From: Nocardioides alpinus
GTDB lineage: Bacteria > Actinomycetota > Actinomycetes > Propionibacteriales > Nocardioidaceae
DNA length: 64,000 nucleotides
Direction: 5' to 3'
NCBI RefSeq assembly: GCF_900112035.1
Contig: NZ_FOKC01000015.1
Coordinates: forward strand, 37,015-101,014
Below, one piece after another: positions 1-7,089 of the stretch. Positions within the stretch are counted from its first letter, which is position 1; every line of letters starts with the position of its first letter. The translations under genes were made by a program, and so were the position numbers. Under the pieces are notes generated by a model. The model searched no databases. It was not told the origin of the DNA and saw nothing but the letters and a program-made list of their open reading frames with translations.

Positions 1-1
1 G

Positions 2-1183
2 ACCGGGACAGCCGGCGACGACGTCATCCTGGGCACCGCACTCGGCGACGTCATCGACGGTGGCGCCGGCAACGACACCATCTGCGGGCTCGACGGGCGC
101 GACACGTTGATCGGCGGCCCGGGCAACGACCGGCTCTTCGGTGGCCTCGACGGCGAGTACTTCTCCGACGACTCCTACGAGGGCGACCTCCTGGTGCCCG
201 GCCCCGGCGACGACCACGTCGACCTCGGCGACGACCCCCAGTCCGCCGGCGGGTCGGCCGACGGTGGGCCCGGTGACTACGACCGGGTGTCCTACCGCGA
301 CGCCGCCGGCCCGGTCGCGGTGGACTTCTCGACCGGTCGGGCGACGGGTGAGGGGACCGACACGATCGCGGTGCCGCCCTACTCCGGCGGCATCGTGGGC
401 ACCGCGTTCGACGACGTCCTCGTCGGGTCGGACGCGCGCGACACCATCCAGGGTGGGGGTGGGGACGACCGCATCTTCGGACGTGGCGGCGACGACACCC
501 TCGAGCCGGACCGGGTCGGACCGCGGACCATGCAGCAGCACGACCCCACCCTCGCCCCCGGCGATGACGTCGTACGGGCCGGCGGCGGCGCCGACTACGT
601 GTTCTCCCGCCTCGGTAGGGACCGCGTCCTCGGCGAGGAGGGCCAGGACGTCCTGTTCGGTGAGGGCCGTGGGAGCGACCTGGGAGGTGGCGACGGCAAG
701 GACTACTTCGAAGCGGGCGATCGGGTGAGCGTGCACGGTGGCGGTGGTCGGGACGAGATCAACGCCGTGGTGGGTCGGCGCAAGGGCCATGAGGTCGACG
801 CGGGCCCCGGGCGTGACGTCGTACGCCTGACCGCACCGAAGGCGACCTTCGACCCGGGCACCCGCTGGGTCGTCGACGTCCCGCGGGAGAAGATCACCGC
901 GGACGGTCGGAAGCGCCTCGTCTACCAGGGCGCGGAGGACCTCAGCTTCTCCGCGCCGCGGGGCCGGTTGACCTTCCACGGGGGCGCCGGACAGGACTCC
1001 CTCTACGCCGGCGCCAACCTGCGGATCAAGGCCTTCGGCCGGCAGGGTCGCGACAACCTGGTGGGCGGGAGGTTCGCCGACCTGCTCGACGGAGGTCCCG
1101 GTCGCGACATCCTGCGCGGTGATGCGGGGCGGGACCGTTGCCTCAACGGCGAGACCGTGCGCCAGTGCGAGGTCAGGCGCTGA
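2..1183 (+). CDS. RTX-type calcium-binding repeat protein (5' end outside window)
   Basis: The frame is open from the window edge, so the N-terminus is missing and 393 residues are visible. Nonapeptide-like glycine/aspartate repeats (GGxGxDxxx) occur at the very start (GGAGNDTICG, GGPGNDRLFG) and recur throughout, for example GGGGDDRIFG, GEEGQDVLFG and GGPGRDILRG. This is the calcium-binding beta-roll signature of hemolysin-type RTX proteins, which are usually secreted and fold on meeting external calcium. No enzymatic domain is seen in the visible part. A pair of Cys near the C-terminus (RCLNGETVRQCEVRR) probably forms a disulfide. In actinobacteria such proteins commonly have an N-terminal signal peptide, but that lies outside the window. 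Function beyond calcium binding is unknown. Confidence 0.85.
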   Translation, partial: TGTAGDDVILGTALGDVIDGGAGNDTICGLDGRDTLIGGPGNDRLFGGLDGEYFSDDSYEGDLLVPGPGDDHVDLGDDPQSAGGSADGGPGDYDRVSYRDAAGPVAVDFSTGRATGEGTDTIAVPPYSGGIVGTAFDDVLVGSDARDTIQGGGGDDRIFGRGGDDTLEPDRVGPRTMQQHDPTLAPGDDVVRAGGGADYVFSRLGRDRVLGEEGQDVLFGEGRGSDLGGGDGKDYFEAGDRVSVHGGGGRDEINAVVGRRKGHEVDAGPGRDVVRLTAPKATFDPGTRWVVDVPREKITADGRKRLVYQGAEDLSFSAPRGRLTFHGGAGQDSLYAGANLRIKAFGRQGRDNLVGGRFADLLDGGPGRDILRGDAGRDRCLNGETVRQCEVRR

Positions 1184-1226
1184 CCTTTGTGGCGTCGATG
1201 AAATGGCGGCTGCGCCGTACGTAACG

Positions 1227-1255
1227 TTGCGGGTACGTACCATGTCTGGTACGTT
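1227..1255 (+). promoter_or_regulatory. Promoter with embedded operator-like palindrome for the arsR operon
   Basis: A -35-like TTGCGG (1227-1232), a 17-base spacer and a -10-like TACGTT (1250-1255) precede the ATG at 1262 by 6 bases, which predicts a leaderless transcript. A perfect inverted repeat ACGTACC-N6-GGTACGT (1235-1254) fills the space between -35 and -10, as expected of an autorepressor operator. The 12-mer ACGTTGCGGGTA also occurs twice (1224-1235 and 1251-1262). The elements are seen in the sequence; their role is inferred. Confidence 0.6.
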
Positions 1256-1261
1256 GCGGGT

Positions 1262-1591
1262 ATGGACGCGGTACTGCAGGCGCTGGGGGACGGGAGCCGG
1301 CGCACGATGCTGGAGATCCTCCGCGACCACCCGGCGACGGTCACCGAGCTGGCCGACGCGCTGCCGATCGCGCGACCCGGTGTCTCACGCCACCTGCGGG
1401 TGCTGCGCGAGGCGGGCCTGGTGTCGGTCGAGCAGGATGCGCAGCGCCGCATCTACAGCCTCCGCCCGGAGGCACTGGTCGAGGTCGACGCGTGGCTGGA
1501 GTCCTACCGGTCGCTGTGGCAGCACCGGCTCGATGCCTTGCACACCGAGGTCGCGCGCGGGACGTCGCGACGCACGAAGGAGCAGTCGTGA
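1262..1591 (+). CDS. ArsR/SmtB-family winged-helix regulator
   Basis: A 109-residue protein with the compact ArsR fold: N-terminal helix MDAVLQALGDGSRRTMLEIL, then the helix-turn-helix ATVTELADALPIARPGVSRHLRVLREAGLV (the recognition helix contains VSRHLRVL) and a beta-wing VSVEQDAQRRIYSL. No metal-binding Cys pair (such as ELCVCDL) is present, so it is not an obvious metal sensor; it fits the subgroup that travels with SRPBCC/AHSA1 proteins. The next gene starts with a GTGA overlap, so the two are cotranscribed. The palindrome between the promoter hexamers suggests autorepression. Start chosen at the ATG that follows the -10 by 6 bases. Confidence 0.88.
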   Translation: MDAVLQALGDGSRRTMLEILRDHPATVTELADALPIARPGVSRHLRVLREAGLVSVEQDAQRRIYSLRPEALVEVDAWLESYRSLWQHRLDALHTEVARGTSRRTKEQS

Positions 1592-2082
1592 AGATCCTGG
1601 CAACCCTGCACCGGCTCGACGAGACCAGGGGAGCGGTGCGCGTGGAGGACGTCTACGCCACCGACATCGAGGACCTGTGGGAGGCGTGCACCCGGCCCGA
1701 GCGCCTCGCTCGCTGGATCGCGAGCGTCTCGGGTGACCTCGAGGTGGGCGGCGCCTTCACGGCCCGGTTCACCAGCGGGTGGGAGGGCAACGGACGCGTC
1801 GACGTCTGCGAGCGACCGCACCGCCTGGTGCTGACGACCTGGGAGGACGAAGCGGCCGACCAGGAGTCGACGATCGAGGCCACCCTCTCCGAGGTGGAGG
1901 GCGGCACACGGCTGGTGATCGAGGAACGAGGGGTGCCGCTGGACCAGCTCGCGACGTACGGTGCCGGCTGGCAGGTGCACGCCGAGGACCTGGCCGCACA
2001 CGTGGCGGGGAGCGCGCGGGACGAGGACGAGGCGCGCTGGGTGGACATGGTGCCGACCTATCGGGAGATGCTGGGGGCATGA
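1588..2082 (+). CDS. SRPBCC/AHSA1-family protein
   Basis: A 164-residue protein of the START/Bet v1-like AHSA1 family. Typical features are the opening strand with DIEDLWEACTRPERLARWIA, then the beta-meander EVGGAFTARFTSGWEGNGRVDVCERPHRLVLTTW and the C-terminal long helix around GWQVHAEDLAAHVAG. These domains bind hydrophobic ligands; in this ArsR-linked subgroup the ligand is not known. The GTG start at 1588 overlaps the arsR stop and is preceded by AAGGAG (1577-1582), so longer in-frame starts upstream are rejected. The stop overlaps the next gene's ATG, making a three-gene operon. Confidence 0.85.
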   Translation: MKILATLHRLDETRGAVRVEDVYATDIEDLWEACTRPERLARWIASVSGDLEVGGAFTARFTSGWEGNGRVDVCERPHRLVLTTWEDEAADQESTIEATLSEVEGGTRLVIEERGVPLDQLATYGAGWQVHAEDLAAHVAGSARDEDEARWVDMVPTYREMLGA

Positions 2083-2933
2083 CGCCCCGTGTCCTCGTCG
2101 TGGGCCCCGCCAGCTGCAACGAGATCATCCACCTCGCCGCCCTGCCGGAGGCCGTCCCGGGGACCCACTTCGCCGAGCGCTCATGGGCGACCCTGGGCGG
2201 CACCTCGGCCGGCAAGGCGCTCAACCTCGCGAGCCTCGGTGCCGACGTCACCCTGCTGACGGTGCTCGGCACCGACGACGTGGCGAGGCGCGTACGTCGT
2301 TCGCTCGAGGCGGCGGGCGTGCGCGTGATCAGCCGCGAGAGCCGTAGCGGGCTCTGCGAGCGCCACGTGAACCTGATGGCCGCAGGGGAGCGGGTCTCGA
2401 TCTACGCCCACCTCCCCGAACCCGTCGCCGAGTGGACCCGTGCAGATGCCGCCGAGCACCTGGCGGGGAAGGACGTCGTCGTGGCCGATCTGGCGTGGCA
2501 CGCCCGGCCCTGGGTCGCGTGGGCGCAGGACGCCGGCGTACCTGCGTGGACCGACCTGCACGACTTCGACGGCAGATCCGCCTTCCACGCGGCCTTCGCA
2601 CTGGCCGACCACGTCCAGCTCTCGTCCGTCGCCATGCCCGGGTGGCGCGACTTCGCCGAGCGGTCCGCAGCCGACGGCACCTCGGTCGTCGTCACGCACG
2701 GCGCTGCCGGCTCGGCTGCTGTGGGTCCTGACGGCACCTGGGCCGAGGTGCCGGGTGCATCGCTGGACGTCGACGACACCAACGGCGCCGGCGACGCGTT
2801 CTTCGCCGGCTTCCTGGTGGCTCGTCTCGCCGGCGCCGACCTGACCGCGGCGCTGCACGCCGGGGCGGCCCAGGCGGCTGTGTGCCTCGCGGGTCCACAC
2901 CTGGCAGGGGAGGTCGGCGGTCTCGAGGCGTGA
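2079..2933 (+). CDS. PfkB-family carbohydrate/nucleoside kinase
   Basis: A 284-residue ribokinase-fold sugar kinase. The N-terminal segment (RVLVVGPASCNEIIHL) and the glycine-rich GGTSAGKALNLASLGADVTLLTVLGTDD are typical of PfkB proteins. The C-terminal PfkB signature DTNGAGDAFFAGF (about residues 228-240) contains the catalytic Asp in GAGD and the anion hole. The substrate cannot be read from the sequence. The ATG overlaps the preceding stop (ATGA), so it is the third gene of the arsR operon; no SRPBCC-kinase functional link is known to me. Confidence 0.85.
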   Translation: MTPRVLVVGPASCNEIIHLAALPEAVPGTHFAERSWATLGGTSAGKALNLASLGADVTLLTVLGTDDVARRVRRSLEAAGVRVISRESRSGLCERHVNLMAAGERVSIYAHLPEPVAEWTRADAAEHLAGKDVVVADLAWHARPWVAWAQDAGVPAWTDLHDFDGRSAFHAAFALADHVQLSSVAMPGWRDFAERSAADGTSVVVTHGAAGSAAVGPDGTWAEVPGASLDVDDTNGAGDAFFAGFLVARLAGADLTAALHAGAAQAAVCLAGPHLAGEVGGLEA

Positions 2934-2953
2934 GGGCGGCTCGATCTGTGCAA

Positions 2954-2970
2954 ACTGACATAATGTCAGT
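2954..2970. promoter_or_regulatory. Orphan 17-bp operator-like palindrome
   Basis: ACTGACAT-A-ATGTCAGT is a perfect palindrome in an AT-rich pocket of an otherwise GC-rich region, between the PfkB gene and the toxin remnant. It resembles a dimeric repressor operator. No intact regulator or gene start is next to it, so it may be a leftover of the decayed locus to its right. Confidence 0.4.
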
Positions 2971-3061
2971 TATCGGCGATATTTCCAGGGGCGACGGAAG
3001 TCAGCACCGGATCGTGGAGCTCGTGAGTCGTGAGGCGGCTCGCGAGCTCCACGACGTTCGT

Positions 3062-3211
3062 TCAGGTGGGCCGCGCCCAGGCGTCGGATCCCCACAGTCG
3101 GGCCTGTGGTCGATGGCCGGCCGAGTCGAGCAGTCCGAGGTCCCGCACGGGCCCGATCCCGAGGTCCTCCGCCAGTGTCAGCAGGTCCTCGAGCGACAGG
3201 TAGGTGGTCAC
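3062..3211 (-). pseudogene. Truncated Doc (Fic-fold) toxin remnant
   Basis: The GTG at 3209-3211 opens a 49-residue frame reading TTYLSLEDLLTLAEDLG, then GPVRDLGLLDSAGHRPQA and LWGSDAW, which matches my recollection of the N-terminal part of Doc toxins. It stops after WARPT, before the Fic motif HxFx(D/N)GNKR and the rest of the fold. With no catalytic motif it cannot be an active kinase. The GTG overlaps the stop of the antitoxin-like frame upstream, as in intact antitoxin-toxin pairs. Identification rests on motif memory, not on a search. Confidence 0.6.
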
Positions 3212-3306
3212 TCGCCGAGTCGTCGCAGCACGTCCGCGTACCTCGTGCGCATCCGTGCTGAAGCATCGCGAACCGCAGCGTCATGGGCGCGACGGTCGAC
3301 GTATCG
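3208..3306 (-). pseudogene. Antitoxin C-terminal remnant preceding the Doc remnant
   Basis: Thirty-two residues (RYVDRRAHDAAVRDASARMRT..YADVLRRLGE) end in a TGA that overlaps the Doc remnant's GTG. The helical, Arg-rich tail resembles C-termini of ribbon-helix-helix antitoxins found with actinobacterial Doc toxins. The DNA-binding N-terminus is absent: going upstream the frame runs into the stop codon of the LigD-type phosphoesterase gene (3307-3309) in the same frame. A deletion fused that gene's 3' end to the decayed pair. Confidence 0.45.
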
Positions 3307-3663
3307 TCAGGGCTGTTCCTTGGTCAGGTGCAGCAGCCACTGCTTCCCTCCGGTGTGGATCAGGGCGAACCGGCGTACGGCGTTGCGCCCGTGCAGCGAG
3401 AAGACGATGCGGCGCTCGTCCCGGTCATGTTCGTGCCAGGTGCCCGTGTCGGCGATCGACTTGTGCTCGTCCTCGAAGTCGACGTGGTCGAGCTCGTGGT
3501 CGTCGACCGCGATCGCCAACCGGTCGTGCGCCGGGTCGTCGGGCAGTCCCTTGGGCACCGCCCAGCTGCGCAGCACGCCGTCCTCCTCGAGCCGCAGGTC
3601 GAAGTGCGGGCTCGGGCGACGGTGGTCGTGGAGTACGAAGCGGGCCTGGGACGCCATGGGCAC
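3307..3663 (-). CDS. Stand-alone LigD-type 3'-phosphoesterase (DNA polymerase ligase N-terminal domain) protein
   Basis: A 118-residue protein matching the phosphoesterase module of LigD: RFVLHDHRRPSPHFDLRLEEDGVLRSWAVPKGLP, with the His/Asp-rich active-site region and the DRLAIAVDDHELDHVDFE segment, then the closing GRNAVRRFALIHTGGKQWLLHL. In LigD this domain removes 3' phosphates or ribonucleotides at breaks during non-homologous end joining; single-domain versions occur in actinobacteria. ATG codons at 3663 and 3657 are both possible starts. No ligase or polymerase domain follows. The 3' end abuts a decayed toxin-antitoxin pair. Confidence 0.82.
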   Translation of the reverse strand: MPMASQARFVLHDHRRPSPHFDLRLEEDGVLRSWAVPKGLPDDPAHDRLAIAVDDHELDHVDFEDEHKSIADTGTWHEHDRDERRIVFSLHGRNAVRRFALIHTGGKQWLLHLTKEQP

Positions 3664-3742
3664 GACTGTGCCACGAGGCGCGGGAACCCTGGTGCCGCAC
3701 CGTGCGTTGAACGTCTGCCCTCATCGCCTCCGAAAGGACCTC

Positions 3743-4351
3743 ATGCTGCCCTCCCCCGTCGACCAGGCCGAACGACTGATCTCCCTCGGCGTGCACACGT
3801 ACGCCGACCTCTCCGCCGATGAGCTCCGCGCCACAGCGACGACGTGCCCGGACGGCCTGCTCGTCACGCCGGCGCCCGCCTCGCAGCTCGCGCCGCTCCT
3901 GGGCCGCGGTGACAAGCCCGGGTTCGTGGTGGAGGACATGACCGACGTCGACGCGTTCCTCCCGACGGACGCCTCCCCCGTTCCGCCGACGTCGTACGTC
4001 ATCACCGGCCTCGATCGCGGCGACGTGTACGCCAACCGGACCCCGGACGAGTGCCTCCCAGAGATCCTCGCTGCCGGCCGCTCACCACTCACCCTCGGCG
4101 AGGGCATCCACTGGCTCCTCCAGGCACCCGAGGTGCTGGAGCGCAACCACTGCTTCATGACGATCGGCTCTCGGTTGCGCCGGGCGAACGGGTCGTACGA
4201 CGCCCGCACGCCGGCGCTGTGGATCAGCAACGGCACCGGGCGCGACGGCCGCGAGCGCAAGGACGCACCGAAGGTCGGCTGGTGCTGGTGGGGCAACCGG
4301 CACACGTGGCTCGGGATGGCCTCCTGCGCCACGCGGGCTCCGCTCGGCTGA
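3743..4351 (+). CDS. DUF5701-family protein
   Basis: A 202-residue protein (MLPSPVDQAERLISLGVHTY..) that resembles the actinobacterial DUF5701 family: a central TSYVITGLDRGDVYANRTPDE, the helical SPLTLGEGIHWLLQAPEVLERNHCFMTIGSR and a C-terminal PALWISNGTG..PKVGWCWWGNRHTWLG. No catalytic motif or membrane segment is seen; the function of the family is not known to me. The ATG at 3743 has AAAGGA 5 bases upstream, so the longer open frame extending to about 2882 is not used. It converges on the kinase gene at 4353. Confidence 0.72.
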   Translation: MLPSPVDQAERLISLGVHTYADLSADELRATATTCPDGLLVTPAPASQLAPLLGRGDKPGFVVEDMTDVDAFLPTDASPVPPTSYVITGLDRGDVYANRTPDECLPEILAAGRSPLTLGEGIHWLLQAPEVLERNHCFMTIGSRLRRANGSYDARTPALWISNGTGRDGRERKDAPKVGWCWWGNRHTWLGMASCATRAPLG

Positions 4352-4352
4352 G

Positions 4353-4883
4353 TCACGGCTCCCAGGCGAGCACTGCGTCGCGGAGCGCCTCGGGACCTGC
4401 GGCGCTGTCGAGCGTGAGGACCGGTCGACCGACACCGGCCAGCCACTCCTGGTGCGCCCTCAGGGTCCGGCCGGCGAACTGTGGGTCGTCGTAGCCGCGC
4501 GCCCAGGTGAGGAACTCCTCCCACGCCACCGGGTCGAAGGTCTGTCCCTCCTGGCGCAGCACCTCGCGGGCGTGCAGCCGTCGCATCCGCTCGTCGGGAT
4601 CGAGGGTCAGGAAGACCACCGCGTCGCACGCGGCCACGACCTCCGCGCCCCACCCCATCATCGAGCCCGAGAGCACCCATGCCTCCCGAGGGACGAACAC
4701 CTGCTGCATGAGGGCGGTCCGCTCGGCCTCGGCACGCTTCGCGACGTAGGGCGGGTCACTGGGCACCCAGAAGTAGTCGTCGGCGTCCGCGTGCGGCACC
4801 GACCAGTACGACGCCAGCGTGCGCGCCAGCGTCGTCGTACCCGACCCGCTGGCCCCCACCACGTGCAGGCGGCAGCGCCGCAT
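4353..4883 (-). CDS. P-loop NTPase, adenylate-kinase-like
   Basis: A 176-residue kinase-like protein. The Walker A motif is GASGSGTTT (about residues 10-18), followed by HADADDYFWVPSDPPYVAKR, a substrate-binding pattern seen in shikimate/adenylate-kinase-like AAA_18 proteins, and the Walker-B-like strand AVVFLTLDPDERMRRLHARE with a lid-type Arg-rich helix. Substrate unknown. The ATG overlaps the stop of the thioesterase gene upstream (ATGA); these two and the homocysteine methyltransferase form one operon. Confidence 0.78.
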   Translation of the reverse strand: MRRCRLHVVGASGSGTTTLARTLASYWSVPHADADDYFWVPSDPPYVAKRAEAERTALMQQVFVPREAWVLSGSMMGWGAEVVAACDAVVFLTLDPDERMRRLHAREVLRQEGQTFDPVAWEEFLTWARGYDDPQFAGRTLRAHQEWLAGVGRPVLTLDSAAGPEALRDAVLAWEP

Positions 4884-5332
4884 CAGAAGCGGCGCAGCTG
4901 GTAGGTACCGACGGTCGACGCCACGACCTCGCCCTGCGCGTCCGTCAGCGTGGCCTCCAGCACGAACTCCCCCTTGCCCGTCTCCAGGGCGTCGCGACGC
5001 ACCCGCGCGACCTCCTCGTCGGCGAGGAACGCCGAGGCACGTACGACGCCCAGCGCGGGTCGGCGGAACCGGATGGTCGACTCCTTGACCAGGGGCACGA
5101 AGCCGGCGAGCTCGCCCTCGAGGTCGAAGGTGCTCAATGCCAGGATTCCGCCGAGCATCTCGGCGACGCTGTAGAGCGAGCCGGCGTAGGTCACACCGAA
5201 GTGGTTGACGTTGGGCTCGGGTGGCAGCTCGGCGACGGCCCTGCCCGACGAGGCCTCGAGGACCCGGATGCCCATCGCGTCGAGGATCGGGACGGAGGAC
5301 GGGCGCGTGGACGCGCCGGCGTCGGACGTCAT
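4883..5332 (-). CDS. Hotdog-fold thioesterase-like protein (DUF4442/YiiD-C type)
   Basis: A 149-residue hotdog protein. The hallmark central helix is in NVNHFGVTYAGSLYSVAEMLGGILAL, and the strands VKESTIRFRRPALGVVRASAFL and GEFVLEATLTDAQGEVVASTVGTYQL follow. Members of this group hydrolyse acyl-CoA or bind acyl chains; the substrate is not predictable here. The ATG at 5332 overlaps the stop of the homocysteine methyltransferase (ATGA), which fixes the start, and its own stop overlaps the next ATG. Confidence 0.75.
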   Translation of the reverse strand: MTSDAGASTRPSSVPILDAMGIRVLEASSGRAVAELPPEPNVNHFGVTYAGSLYSVAEMLGGILALSTFDLEGELAGFVPLVKESTIRFRRPALGVVRASAFLADEEVARVRRDALETGKGEFVLEATLTDAQGEVVASTVGTYQLRRF

Positions 5333-6231
5333 GGCACGAGCGTCGCGCGCAGTGACGAGATGTCGGCCGGTCCCACCCGGCAGCACCCGCCCACGAGCCG
5401 GGCGCCGGCAGCGACCCAGGCCGACACGTCTGCCGGCTCGAAGGCCGAGCGCCCCGTCCACGACCGGGCCTCGGCGTCCCAGGCCTGGCCGGAGTTCGGG
5501 TAGACGACGGCCGGCCCAGCCGCCCCCGCCAGCGCCACCGCGCGTCCGGCATCGGCGGGAGTGGTGCAGTTGATCCCGACCGCGAGGACCTCGGCGACGT
5601 CGGCCGCCATCGCGTACGCCTCCTCGAGCGGCTCGCCGGCGCGGGTCCGTCCGTCGGCGGCCGACAGGGACAGCCAGGCCGGGACGCCGGTGCCGTCGAG
5701 CTCCGCCAGCACGGCCTCGACCTCGGCGAGGCAGGGCACGGTCTCGATGGCCAGCACGTCGGCGCCCTCTCCGACGGTGGACGCCAGCACGTCGAGCCGC
5801 GGCCGGTGGAAGGCGCGCAGCCCGGCGACGTCGAGGTCGTAGTCGCCGCGGTACTCCGAGCCGTCGGCCAGCACCGCGCCGTACGGGCCCACCGAGGCCG
5901 CGACCCACCCGGCGGGCGCCACCTCGTCCCGCGCCGCGGCGGCGAGGGCGACGCTGCGCCTCAGCAGCAGCCCGACCTCGTCGCGGTCGGCGCCGACGGC
6001 ACCGAAGCCCTCGAACGACACCTGGTAGGACGCGGTCGTGGCCACCTGGGCACCCGCGAGGAAGAACTCGCGGTGCGCCGCCTCGATGGCGCCCGGGTCG
6101 TCGCGCAGCAGGCGCGCGGACCACAGGTCGGAGGACAGGTCGTGTCCGTGCTGCTCGAGGAGCGTGGCGAGCCCGCCGTCGAGGACGACGGGGCGGTCAG
6201 CGATGGCTGAGCGGAGGTCGGTGCGGCTCAT
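5329..6231 (-). CDS. mmuM: Homocysteine S-methyltransferase
   Basis: A 300-residue Pfam S-methyl_trans domain protein: N-terminal VVLDGGLATLLEQHGHDL, then TTASYQVSFEGF, SVGPYGAVLADGSEYRGDY and DVLAIETVPCLAE. The zinc ligands are present as Cys in GINCTTP and the pair in GGCCRVGP. MmuM transfers the methyl group of S-methylmethionine or S-adenosylmethionine to homocysteine, giving methionine. It is the first gene of a three-gene operon with 4-base overlaps. ATG codons at 6231 and 6240 are both possible; 6231 (MSRTDL) is chosen by usual N-terminal length. It diverges from the Nei-like gene. Confidence 0.88.
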   Translation of the reverse strand: MSRTDLRSAIADRPVVLDGGLATLLEQHGHDLSSDLWSARLLRDDPGAIEAAHREFFLAGAQVATTASYQVSFEGFGAVGADRDEVGLLLRRSVALAAAARDEVAPAGWVAASVGPYGAVLADGSEYRGDYDLDVAGLRAFHRPRLDVLASTVGEGADVLAIETVPCLAEVEAVLAELDGTGVPAWLSLSAADGRTRAGEPLEEAYAMAADVAEVLAVGINCTTPADAGRAVALAGAAGPAVVYPNSGQAWDAEARSWTGRSAFEPADVSAWVAAGARLVGGCCRVGPADISSLRATLVP

Positions 6232-6293
6232 GCGCACCATCGTCGCAGGTGACGTACGGCGTCCGGGTTGGACCGGTCGGACACGATCACGGA

Positions 6294-7085
6294 GTGCCAG
6301 AGGGACACACCATCCACCGACTCGCGCGCCGCCATGCCCGGCTGCTCGTCGGCCAGCGCGTCACCGCCGACAGCCCGCAGGGCCGCTTCGAGGACGGCGC
6401 ACGCCTGCTCGACGGTCGCGTCCTCAGCGCCACCGACGCCTGGGGCAAGCATCTCTTCCACCAGTACGACGACGTGTGGCTGCACGTGCACCTGGGCCTC
6501 TACGGCAAGTTCCGTGACGGGCTGCTGCCCGCACCCGAGGCCCGCGGCGCCCTCCGGCTGCGGCTGGTGGGCGAGGAGCACTGGCTGGAGCTGCGCGGAC
6601 CGACCGCGTGCGAGCTCCTCACCGATGCCGAGCGCAAGGTCGTCCTGGCCCGGCTCGGCCCGGACCCGCTGCGCCGCCGTCCCGACGCCGACGCCTTCGT
6701 GGACCGCGTGCTGCGCAGCCGTGCTCCGATCGGCACGCTGCTGATGGACCAGTCGGTCGTCGCGGGCGTCGGCAACGTCTACCGGGCCGAGGTGCTGTTC
6801 CGCCAGCGCCTCGATCCCTTCCGCCTCGGTCGCGACCACGACGCCGGTGAGCTGCGGGCCGTCTGGGACGACCTCGTCGTGCTGCTGCGCGCGGGCGTCC
6901 GCGCAGGTCGCATCGTCACCACCTCCCCCGACGACCGGGAACGACCCTCCGGGCGGCCCCGGCGGGTGGACTCGCACTACGTCTACGGTCGCGCCGGTCT
7001 CCCCTGCCGCACCTGCCGCACCCCCGTCCAGGACACGCTGGTCGCGGCGCGGCGGCTGTTCTGGTGCCCGGTCTGCCAGGCCTGA
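6294..7085 (+). CDS. nei: Fpg/Nei-family DNA glycosylase (endonuclease VIII type)
   Basis: A 263-residue bifunctional DNA glycosylase/AP lyase for oxidised bases. The GTG at 6294 gives V-P-E-G-H-T, so after Met removal the catalytic Pro and Glu are at positions 1 and 2; this decides the start over the longer frame upstream. Further motifs are GKHLFHQYDD (conserved Lys), the H2TH region QSVVAGVGNVYRAEVLF, and a C-terminal zinc finger C-x2-C-x16-C-x2-C (CRTCRTP to WCPVCQ). The His in EGHTIHRLA is typical of the Nei2 branch. It converges on the UvrA-like gene, 4 bases away. Confidence 0.9.
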   Translation: MPEGHTIHRLARRHARLLVGQRVTADSPQGRFEDGARLLDGRVLSATDAWGKHLFHQYDDVWLHVHLGLYGKFRDGLLPAPEARGALRLRLVGEEHWLELRGPTACELLTDAERKVVLARLGPDPLRRRPDADAFVDRVLRSRAPIGTLLMDQSVVAGVGNVYRAEVLFRQRLDPFRLGRDHDAGELRAVWDDLVVLLRAGVRAGRIVTTSPDDRERPSGRPRRVDSHYVYGRAGLPCRTCRTPVQDTLVAARRLFWCPVCQA

Positions 7086-7089
7086 GTCC

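Noticed and set aside
2963..3742. In-frame upstream extension of the DUF5701 gene starting in the palindrome
   Set aside because: The extension runs through the toxin remnant and the antisense of the phosphoesterase gene; the ATG at 3743 has a good ribosome-binding site.
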